This document shows positions 25,389 to 32,861 of a DNA stretch of 64,000 nucleotides, in pieces. How positions within the stretch are numbered: position 1 is the stretch's first letter; each line of letters starts with the position of its first letter. Origin of the DNA: Streptacidiphilus jeojiense (GTDB lineage: Bacteria > Actinomycetota > Actinomycetes > Streptomycetales > Streptomycetaceae); contig NZ_JOEH01000003.1 of assembly GCF_000719095.1 (NCBI RefSeq), positions 62,001 to 126,000 on the forward strand. The letters are read 5' to 3'. Made by a program: the position numbers and the translations under genes. Below the pieces are notes generated by a model. That model ran no database searches, was not told the origin of the DNA, and was given only the letters and a program-made list of their open reading frames with translations.

Positions 25389-28300
25389 TCACAGCTCGTC
25401 GTCGAAGTCGTCGAACAGGTCGGGGCCGTCGTCGAAGCCGGCGCCATGGTCCTCCGGTTCCGGCTGCGGACCCTTGCGGTACGGGTCGTACCCCGCCCCG
25501 GGAGCTCTGGAGGGGCCGGCGGTCCGGTAGTCCGAGGCGTCGTCGTCGGCGCCGGCCCGGTCCGGGCGGCCGCGGTCGTCGAGCGGTCCGTCGGTGCTCC
25601 ACTCGTCCTCGACGTCCACCCGCGGGGCCCGGCGACGGCCGGGTCCCGCCGCGGGCTCGGCGCGGTGCGGGTCCAGGTCGCCGGAGCGGATCGCCGCCAG
25701 CAGGCTGCGCAGGTTCGGCTGGACCGCGCGCTGGTCGGCGAACTCCAGGTCCAGGGCGGCCGGCAGGGTCCTGGCCCAGAACTGCCAGAGCGGCCTGACC
25801 CAGCCCTCGGCCCTGGCCCCGCCGCGTTCGGCCCGCTCGCGCAGCAGCGCGAGCTGACGCGGCGCCACCTCCTCCACCAGCTGCACGAACAGCGGGTCGG
25901 GTTCGCTGCCGGAGCGGTTCAGACCGACCGGCTGGGCCCGCATCAGCCTGCGGCAGTACTCCTCGACGATCCGCTCGTCGTCCATCACGGTCCAGCGCTC
26001 GTAGGTGCGCAGCAGCTCGGCCCAGGAGGAGACGTCGTCGTCGAACTCGGGCAGCCGCAGCCGCACGCCGGGCTGGTCCGAGCCCCGCTCCGGGTAGAGC
26101 CGCAGCTTGACCTGGCGCGGCGAGTCGGGCTTGCCGGCCAGCACCTCCACCTGGCCGTTCCACAGGCAGCACAGCAGCCGGTGCAGGATCGTCCTGCGGT
26201 CCTCCTCGCCGCTGACCAGCCAGTCGTCCCGGTGGCCGAGCCGCTGGCGCCAGCGCAGCACGTCCTCGGCCTGCTCGTCGTCCTTGGCCTGGGCCCACTG
26301 CCGCAGCACCTTGCGGGCCTCCGGCACCTGGGTCAGGCTCATCTCGCTGCGGAACTGGACCACGGTGATGGCGTTGGTGTCCACCCCGCGGTACTCCACC
26401 GTCAGCCTGGTGTCGTTGGGCAGCCGCAGCGCCCGGGCCAGGTAGTCCTCGACGTCGTCCGAGTTGGCCACCCTGGGGTAGACCACCAGGGCCTTCAGCC
26501 GGCCGGTGCCGTCCGGGGTGAACCCGGCCGGGAGCAGCCCGGCCAGCTTGGTGCGGAACTTGTTCTGGGCCTCCTGGCTGACCTGGGCGGCCGCCTCGGC
26601 GTTCCCGGCGGCGGCGGAGAGCAGGGTGCCCATGGACGGCAGCAGCGGGGTCTCCTCCACCTGGTCGCCGGCTTCGGCGAACAGCCGGGTGATCCGGCCC
26701 ACCAGCAGGGACTTGATGTCCGCCACGGCCTTGGCGGGAGCACGGCGGCTGTCCCTGAAGGCGGCGCTCCAGGCGTTGCCGTCGATCAGGCGCAGCGCCA
26801 GGGCCGCCTCCCGGTCCGACTTCAGCAGCCCCTCACGGACCGCCAGCCTGGCCCGCAGGTCCTCGTAGAAGTGGTTGATCTCGCCCTGCGGCGGCAGCAG
26901 GTAGGAGATCCCCCTGCGGTCCTCGTAGAGCTCGGAGGCGCGTACCTCGGAGCTCCTGGGCTCCTGCTCGGCCTGCTGGCGGAAGGCGTTGAGCAGCCGG
27001 TTCAGATCGGCGGCCAGCCCCTCGGCGGCCGGCTGCCAGCGCCGCTGCTGGTCCCGCCAGGCCTCGTGCCAGACGGCCTTGCTGCGCCAGGAGTACCAGG
27101 CGTCCTGGGCGCGCAGAGCGGCCTGCACGTCCTCGTCGCCCCAGCGCGCCTTGATGCCGGGGACCCGGCCCTTGATCCGCGGGATCCGCGGCGGCTGGTC
27201 CTTGACCGCAGCGGAACGCACCGGCACCCGGGAGCGGCTGTCGAGCATGCCCAGGAAGCCCAGCTGGGCGATGGGGTCGTCGGCGCCGGGCAGTCCCTTG
27301 ACGACCTGCTCCAGCAGGAACGGGTCCACGGTCTGCAGCAGCTTGTCGGCGGCCTCGCCGGCGCCGGCGAGGAACCGGTCGGCCATCCGGGCGGCGGCGT
27401 CGGCGGACCGCGGACGCAGGTCGTCGAGCAGCACCTGCATGTCGCGCAGCCGCATGCTGAGCGCGCGTTCGATGGCCGGACCGCCCTTGGGCAGCGGGTC
27501 CACCTCGCCCACGTCCAGCTGCTTGCGCTCCCAGAGCTCCTCCAGCCCGGAGTCGGCGAACATCCGCTTGATCAGGGCGACCGGGTCCTGGCTGCCGGGA
27601 CGGCGGTTGGGGTCGCCGAGCTGGTTGACCGCGGAGCGCAGCAGGCGTCCTGCGATCAGCTCGGCCAGGTCGTCCAGCGGGGCGGTCATCGAGGCCACCA
27701 GGGCGGTGGAGACGCCCTGCCGCCCGATGCCCGAGTCCGCGGGCGCGGCCCGGTGCAGGCCGCGGTTGATGAAGCTGGCGGCGAAGGTCTGGTAGTCGTC
27801 GTCGGCCCGGGCGGCGACGCCGGGCCTGCCGTCGCCCAGCTCGGTCCCGATCAGCGAGAGGATCAGCGAGACGATCGAGCGGCGCAGGTCGTCCTGGCGG
27901 ATCCCGGCTGTGCCGCTGAACAGGAAGGCGGTCGGCAGGATGCCGGTGCGCAGCCGCATCGGCTGCGGGTTGTTGGGGTAGGTGATCCGCAGCGCCCGGT
28001 CCTGTCCGGTCTCGCCGATGTCATGGCCGGCCCTGGGCGCGTTCTGCTCGTCGACCACCCGGAACAGGTCCACCAGGGCGCGGGCCGAGTTCAGTTCGGC
28101 CTCCCGTCCGCCGCCGGCAGCGGCCGGGAACGTCGACGGCATCACCACCAGCGGGTAGATCTTGACGCCGTGCAGCCCCTTCTCCTGGAACGCCTGGTTG
28201 ATCAGGTAGAGGTAGTCGAGGAAGATCCCGGCGCCGGTGCCCCCGGCCACCGAGAAGGCCACGAACACGTCGTAGCCGTTGATCCCGCCGCCGCCGAGCT

Positions 28301-28823
28301 GGTCCAGCTGCCCGTTGGAACCGGCGATCATGTCGATGGCCTGGGTCAGCGGCTCCAGTACCGGGGCCAGGCTGTGCCGCAGCGTGCCGAACAGCGCGGC
28401 CCTTCCCACGGTGGGCAGTTGACCGGCGCCGTTGCGCAGCGGGGTGACCCGGGGCTCGTTGTCGTGCGGCGGCAGCCAGCCGCGGGTCTCCTCGCGCATG
28501 GCGGCCCGCAGCATCTGGGTCACCTCGGGCGAGCTGTCGTACTGGGGGAGCAGGTGGTAGGTGGAGCGCGAGGTGCGGTTGTACGCGGGCCGCAGCCTGG
28601 GGTCCACGGTGCGGTGCGGCAGCCGCTCCAGGTCGGAGTCGCTGAAGTCCGCGTAGACGAACTGCAGGCAGTCCGGCAGCTGGTGCGGCTGCCCGGTGAT
28701 GTGGGTGATCAGGTTGCCGTCGGGACCGCACAGGTCGGCCCTGATCCGACGTTCGAGCTCGGCGCCGATCAGGCCGCCGGTGCCGCCCAGGCCGACGAAG
28801 AGCATCGGCTGAAAGATCTTCAT
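25389..28823 (-). CDS. Tubulin/FtsZ-like GTPase fold protein
   Basis: 1144 residues. The start FQPMLFVGLGGTGGLIGAEL gives the first nucleotide-binding loop. VAFSVAGGTGAGIFLDYLYL (about 185-205) contains GGTGAG, the tubulin signature phosphate loop (GGGTGSG in FtsZ). The remaining 850 residues are mostly helical, far longer than FtsZ, and end in an acidic tail (PDLFDDFDDEL). It matches the Tubulin_2-type family of large bacterial tubulin-like proteins, which lie in operons with vWA and GTPase genes. Polymer formation is not shown. Its place between vWA and membrane-protein genes suggests an assembly or scaffold role in the system. Confidence 0.8.
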   Translation of the reverse strand: MKIFQPMLFVGLGGTGGLIGAELERRIRADLCGPDGNLITHITGQPHQLPDCLQFVYADFSDSDLERLPHRTVDPRLRPAYNRTSRSTYHLLPQYDSSPEVTQMLRAAMREETRGWLPPHDNEPRVTPLRNGAGQLPTVGRAALFGTLRHSLAPVLEPLTQAIDMIAGSNGQLDQLGGGGINGYDVFVAFSVAGGTGAGIFLDYLYLINQAFQEKGLHGVKIYPLVVMPSTFPAAAGGGREAELNSARALVDLFRVVDEQNAPRAGHDIGETGQDRALRITYPNNPQPMRLRTGILPTAFLFSGTAGIRQDDLRRSIVSLILSLIGTELGDGRPGVAARADDDYQTFAASFINRGLHRAAPADSGIGRQGVSTALVASMTAPLDDLAELIAGRLLRSAVNQLGDPNRRPGSQDPVALIKRMFADSGLEELWERKQLDVGEVDPLPKGGPAIERALSMRLRDMQVLLDDLRPRSADAAARMADRFLAGAGEAADKLLQTVDPFLLEQVVKGLPGADDPIAQLGFLGMLDSRSRVPVRSAAVKDQPPRIPRIKGRVPGIKARWGDEDVQAALRAQDAWYSWRSKAVWHEAWRDQQRRWQPAAEGLAADLNRLLNAFRQQAEQEPRSSEVRASELYEDRRGISYLLPPQGEINHFYEDLRARLAVREGLLKSDREAALALRLIDGNAWSAAFRDSRRAPAKAVADIKSLLVGRITRLFAEAGDQVEETPLLPSMGTLLSAAAGNAEAAAQVSQEAQNKFRTKLAGLLPAGFTPDGTGRLKALVVYPRVANSDDVEDYLARALRLPNDTRLTVEYRGVDTNAITVVQFRSEMSLTQVPEARKVLRQWAQAKDDEQAEDVLRWRQRLGHRDDWLVSGEEDRRTILHRLLCCLWNGQVEVLAGKPDSPRQVKLRLYPERGSDQPGVRLRLPEFDDDVSSWAELLRTYERWTVMDDERIVEEYCRRLMRAQPVGLNRSGSEPDPLFVQLVEEVAPRQLALLRERAERGGARAEGWVRPLWQFWARTLPAALDLEFADQRAVQPNLRSLLAAIRSGDLDPHRAEPAAGPGRRRAPRVDVEDEWSTDGPLDDRGRPDRAGADDDASDYRTAGPSRAPGAGYDPYRKGPQPEPEDHGAGFDDGPDLFDDFDDEL

Positions 28824-28910
28824 CTGTTCCGTCCCCCCAACCGGCCGCGGGTTGCGGCCGGGTCGTCTGCTTCGTTGTGCGGGTCTGGCTGCCGGGTCAT
28901 GAACACCGGG

Positions 28911-31187
28911 TCACAGATAGCTGTTCGGCTCGCTCCCGTCCGGCTCGGGCACCGAACCGGACGGCTCGCCCAGTCGCAGGCTGAGCCCGTGCTCCAGCGG
29001 TTCCGGCACCCCGACGGACAGCTTGATCCGGACGTTGTTCCCGATCCGCAGGACGCCGGCGCCGTCCACGCTGCCGCGCACCGCGTAGGCCCCGCCGGCC
29101 CTGGCCCGGATCCGCGGGAAGGGCCGGGTGGGCTCCTCGATGTCGAACTCGAACCAGCCCTTGGGGCCGGAGCGGGCCGTGTAGGTGCCCAGCTCCTTTC
29201 CCTCGCCGCTGATCAGGGTGATCCTCAGGCCGTCCGCGGCGATCCGCCGCCTGCGGTAGCGTTGCTGCGCCACCAGCAGCGCGCCGGCCAGCAGCACCAG
29301 CACGGCCGCCCCGACGAAGGCCCACCACAGCTGCTGCCAGAGGCCCGGGCGCGGGGTGAGCGTCAGCGAGACGGTGGGACTGGCCAGTACCCGGCCGTGG
29401 TCGCTGCTGTCGATGACCGTCGGGGTGGCGCCGAGGGGCAGCGGGGAGCCGCCCAGCCGGTTGCCGAAGGCGCCGCGCGGGCCGACCACCAGGGTGACCG
29501 TGCGGGTGCCGGTCGCGCCCGGGGCGAGCACCAGCCGGTCCGGCCCGAAGGTGAGCAGACCGCCGTCCACGTCGGGCACGCTGAGCAGCAGGGTGTGCGC
29601 GCTGGAGTCGCCGTTGTGGACGGCCAGGCTGCCGTTGATCCGGTCCCCGGGGTGGTGCGCCCCGCCGGCGATCGTCAGGTCCGCGCTCACCAGTGCGGTG
29701 GGCGCCCCGATCCAGCCGGGGGCGGTGATGCCGCTCTCCGCGGTGAGCCCGACGGCGGTCAGTGTCCCGGTCATCTTCAGTGCCCCGGAAGCACTCCGGG
29801 GGATCGTCACATAGCCGGAGAAGGAGGCGTCGCCGGCCTTGGCGTCGGGCACCGCGCCGTTGTCGGCGAGCGGGACCGGGACCGGGGTGAAGCCGTCGCC
29901 GGTCAGCTCGGCCGACACCTGCAGCCCGGCGTAGTCCCCGGGGTCGGTGATGCTGTAGCCGAGCCGGGTCTCCAGTCGCAGCGTGGCCACCGCCCGCTGG
30001 CCCGGCAGCGGCGAGGGCGGGTCGAGGGTGACCGAGCCGCGCAGCTCACCGCGCCAGAGCACACCCGCGGTGGCCAGCTTGCCCCGGTGCCCGGACGGCG
30101 CGTCCAGGTGGATCCGCCAGGGACCCGGCATCGGGTCGGTGATCCGCAGCGACTCGACCAGCTGGCCGCTGCCGGCCAGCTCGTAACTGGAGCCGTTGGC
30201 GTCGGTGCCCGGGTGGATCTGGTTCCCGTCCGGGTCGAAGTAGCTGACCGTCACCGCCGGGTCGCCCTTGGAGACCACGATGCTGCCGGTGGTGGCCAGC
30301 GCGGAGATCTGCACCGTCAGGTCGGTCGGGGGATAGCCGTGCACGTCCGAACCGCGGCGCAGGCAGTGCGCGGCGGCGAAGGCGGTCTCCAGGGCGGAGC
30401 CGACCGCGGTGGAGTCGGACACCTCGGTGGCCCTGGGCCTGGCGTCCGGGAGGTCCACGCAGCCGTTCTGGTAGCCGCCGGCGGCCATCTGCGTCAGCGT
30501 GGCCCGGTCCAGGTCCTGCGCGGGGCCGAAGCCCAGCGACCAGACCTGGATGTGGTCGGCGGCGGCCTGCGCCAGCACCTGGATGAGCTGCTGCTGTCCG
30601 GCGGCCTGCCGGTGCGCTGCGGTGTCCCCGTACTCCGGGCTGGTGGAGACGTCCAGCTTCCCGTCGGTGAGCACGAACAGCACCCGTGGGGTGCTCGGGT
30701 CGGTGCCCTGGGTCAGGTAGGAGATCCCCTGGCGGATGGCGTTGGGGAAGTCGGTGCCCTGGCCCTGGGCGGCGCTGCGGCTCTGCAGTTTGGCGCTGCA
30801 GGATCCGATCCGGTCCCGTCCGGCGGCGTCCAGCTGGGTCGGCGTGCAGTCCGTGTCGACCGGGCGCTCGGAGGCGTTGTCGGCGCTGGCGAAGCCGAAC
30901 ACGCTCACCTGCGAGGTGGACGAGATGTCGCCGAGGGCGATCCGGGTCGCGGCGTCACGTTCGGCGGCCATGTCGGCCGCCGAGATGCTGCCGGACTCGT
31001 CCACGGCGATCGAGTAGTTGATGGGTCCGATGGTCTGGTCGGCGGCGGTGGCAGTGGCGGTGCCGGCAGTGGCAGTGGCGGCCGGGCTCGCGCCGGCGGC
31101 CAGCGGCCGGCCCTGGGCCTGGGCCGACAGCGGGACTGTCCCCAGCAGCAACGCGGTGAGCACGGCCGCGACCCGGTAGCGCGTCAT
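28911..31187 (-). CDS. Exported, membrane-anchored von Willebrand factor A domain protein
   Basis: 758 residues. A signal peptide (VAAVLTALLLGTVPLSAQAQG) leads to a vWA domain (about 55-250) with an intact metal-ion-dependent adhesion site, DESGS at 63-67, plus the downstream Thr/Asp elements in GTDFPNAI and VLFVLTDGKLD. Several beta-sandwich modules follow. One membrane helix is at about 612-640 (WWAFVGAAVLVLLAGALLVA), and then a 120-residue cytoplasmic domain. Most of the protein is outside the cell and could sense envelope events and signal inward. AAGG before the ATG at 31187. It is 94 bp after the Pycsar-type gene and 87 bp before the tubulin-like gene. Confidence 0.82.
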   Translation of the reverse strand: MTRYRVAAVLTALLLGTVPLSAQAQGRPLAAGASPAATATAGTATATAADQTIGPINYSIAVDESGSISAADMAAERDAATRIALGDISSTSQVSVFGFASADNASERPVDTDCTPTQLDAAGRDRIGSCSAKLQSRSAAQGQGTDFPNAIRQGISYLTQGTDPSTPRVLFVLTDGKLDVSTSPEYGDTAAHRQAAGQQQLIQVLAQAAADHIQVWSLGFGPAQDLDRATLTQMAAGGYQNGCVDLPDARPRATEVSDSTAVGSALETAFAAAHCLRRGSDVHGYPPTDLTVQISALATTGSIVVSKGDPAVTVSYFDPDGNQIHPGTDANGSSYELAGSGQLVESLRITDPMPGPWRIHLDAPSGHRGKLATAGVLWRGELRGSVTLDPPSPLPGQRAVATLRLETRLGYSITDPGDYAGLQVSAELTGDGFTPVPVPLADNGAVPDAKAGDASFSGYVTIPRSASGALKMTGTLTAVGLTAESGITAPGWIGAPTALVSADLTIAGGAHHPGDRINGSLAVHNGDSSAHTLLLSVPDVDGGLLTFGPDRLVLAPGATGTRTVTLVVGPRGAFGNRLGGSPLPLGATPTVIDSSDHGRVLASPTVSLTLTPRPGLWQQLWWAFVGAAVLVLLAGALLVAQQRYRRRRIAADGLRITLISGEGKELGTYTARSGPKGWFEFDIEEPTRPFPRIRARAGGAYAVRGSVDGAGVLRIGNNVRIKLSVGVPEPLEHGLSLRLGEPSGSVPEPDGSEPNSYL

Positions 31188-31281
31188 CCTTGGTCCCCCC
31201 AAAAAATGTGCGACAATTGCTGTTATAGCGTCAGATATGGTTCTGTATAAGTTGTTTGACGATCCGTTATGAAATTCACAG

Positions 31282-31782
31282 CTATCGGCGCAGCAGCAGC
31301 CCGGCGACGGCCAGCAGCGCTCCCGGCACCATGCAGGCCACCCCCCGCCGGATCCAGCGGTACTTGGCCGCGAGGATGGTGCTCACGTCCACCGACTGCA
31401 CCAGCAGCCAGCGGACCGGGTCACGGCCGGCCGAGGCGACCCGCGCCACCAGCAGGTCCGGGTTCTCGGCGGCCAGCAGGTCGCCGAAGTAGGTCAGATC
31501 GCCGACGGCCCGTCCGGTTCCGGTGCGCGGCAGGATCGTCCGGACCAGCGCGGCCGCGCCGAGGAGCCAGAGCAGCGCGCCGGCGGAGAGCAGCGCCGTC
31601 GCCGCTGTCCCGCCGCCGGCCGCCGGCCAGTGGCCGCCGATCAGCAGCGCGGGCGCCGCCACCGCGCCGGAGAGCAGGATGGACGCCTTGGTGTCGGCGC
31701 GGCCGACATCCTCCCTGACCGTCGCCAGCAGCCGTTCGGCGACGAAGCGGTCGGCCGGCTCCACGGCGGGTCCGGCCGTCAT
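31282..31782 (-). CDS. Pycsar-type effector, two-TM membrane protein
   Basis: 166 residues. An N-terminal helix ends in ADTKASILLSG, the DxKAxxLL pattern of the Pycsar effector membrane family. Two helices follow (AVAAPALLIGGHWPAA region and ALLSAGALLWLLGAAALV), then SVDVSTILAAKYRWIRRG, the second family hallmark, and a last hydrophobic helix. Known members respond to cyclic CMP or UMP made by a partner cyclase and damage the membrane to stop phage growth. A cyclase-like gene lies three genes upstream in the same operon. The ATG overlaps the preceding stop (ATGA), so dosage is tied to the SPFH-like protein. Effector role is inferred from family. Confidence 0.8.
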   Translation of the reverse strand: MTAGPAVEPADRFVAERLLATVREDVGRADTKASILLSGAVAAPALLIGGHWPAAGGGTAATALLSAGALLWLLGAAALVRTILPRTGTGRAVGDLTYFGDLLAAENPDLLVARVASAGRDPVRWLLVQSVDVSTILAAKYRWIRRGVACMVPGALLAVAGLLLRR

Positions 31783-32861
31783 GACGTCCCCCCGTCGGCC
31801 CAGGACCAGCCGTCCTCCGGGTCGTCCACGGCCTGCGACTCACGGCCGCCGGACGGGCCCCCGGACTGGCTGCCTGACGGGCTGTCGGACTCCACCCACC
31901 AGGGGGTGTCCACCGGCTCCGGGTCCGTCCCGCGGCCCTGCTCCAGCGCCGGCTGCGGACGGTTGTCGCGGCGCACCGTGTGCGGGCCGAGCGGTCCGTC
32001 GATCGAGTACGGCGAGTGGGCCGCCAGCGTGCTGCGCATCTGCTGCTCGAGGTCGGCCGAGTGCAGCCGGCCGCTGTCGATCATGTCCAGTACATGGCCC
32101 TGCAGCCTGAGGTGGTCCTCGCGGCTCTCCAGCCGCAGCTTCTCCAGGAACTCGGCGGCCTCGCCGGGGCTGTCCGCCAGCACATAGCTGAGCTGGTCCA
32201 GTTGGCCGCCCTCCAGCATCCCCCGGAAGCGCTGCATCCGGAGCCCAAGCCGCTCCGCCTCCAGCCGCTCCTGCTCCGACTTGTGCAGGTGCTCCTCCTG
32301 GGCGGCCCGCAGCAGCGCGGCCGACTCCACCGCCTGCTGGTCCACGTTCAGCCGGACGTACAGCCGGGTCCACAGGCCGATGGAGTCGCCCAGGTCGTTC
32401 CAGCGTCCGCTGGCGCACTCGGCGGTGACCGCGTCGTTGGCCCTCTTGGCCGCCTGCACCGGGTAGTTCTGGGTGATCTCCCGCAGCCGCTCCAGGATCG
32501 GCGCCTCCAGTTCCAGCACCACGTCCCTGACCACGGCCTTCGCCACCAGGTAGGGGTCGTCCACGCGCCAGTGGATGTCCACCACGGCGTCGAAGAAGGT
32601 GGCGCCGCCGGCGGCGGGGAGCGGCAGCTCCAGCGTGGACTGGAACTTGCCCAGGGCGATCTCGCAGACGGTGTCGCTCTTGCCCAGCAGCGGCCGCCGC
32701 CCGTGCGTCTCGGACCCGTGCGCGCTCTTCACGGTGTAGCTCCCGTTGCCGTGCAGCACGACGGAGACGGTCCGCGCGCCGGCATGCCGAAAGCCCCGTT
32801 CGGCCGGGTAGTCACGGAGGAACGGGCCGAGGGGCGGTGCGGCGTCGGTGCTGTCGGTCAT
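31779..32861 (-). CDS. SPFH/band 7-like protein of the conflict cluster
   Basis: 360 residues. Residues about 20-160 (TVSVVLHGNGSYTVKSAHGS, LPLPAAGGATFFDAVVDIHW and RVDDPYLVAKAVVRDVVLEL) have the alternating beta pattern of SPFH/prohibitin-type domains. A charged helical region (HLHKSEQERLEAERLGLRMQ) probably forms coiled coil. The last 80 residues are disordered and end in Trp/Asp-rich EDGWSWADGG. No N-terminal hydrophobic anchor is seen, unlike classical SPFH proteins. AGGAGG precedes the ATG at 32861, which overlaps the NTPase stop (ATGA); its own stop overlaps the effector gene. Membrane-domain organisation is the likely role, but the fold call is moderate. Confidence 0.6.
   Translation of the reverse strand: MTDSTDAAPPLGPFLRDYPAERGFRHAGARTVSVVLHGNGSYTVKSAHGSETHGRRPLLGKSDTVCEIALGKFQSTLELPLPAAGGATFFDAVVDIHWRVDDPYLVAKAVVRDVVLELEAPILERLREITQNYPVQAAKRANDAVTAECASGRWNDLGDSIGLWTRLYVRLNVDQQAVESAALLRAAQEEHLHKSEQERLEAERLGLRMQRFRGMLEGGQLDQLSYVLADSPGEAAEFLEKLRLESREDHLRLQGHVLDMIDSGRLHSADLEQQMRSTLAAHSPYSIDGPLGPHTVRRDNRPQPALEQGRGTDPEPVDTPWWVESDSPSGSQSGGPSGGRESQAVDDPEDGWSWADGGTS

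Noticed and set aside
25335..31250. 1971-codon plus-strand frame opposite the tubulin-like and vWA genes
   Set aside because: Low-complexity, His/Gln/Gly/Val-rich composition typical of the complementary strand of high-GC genes. The opposite strand carries recognisable domains throughout.
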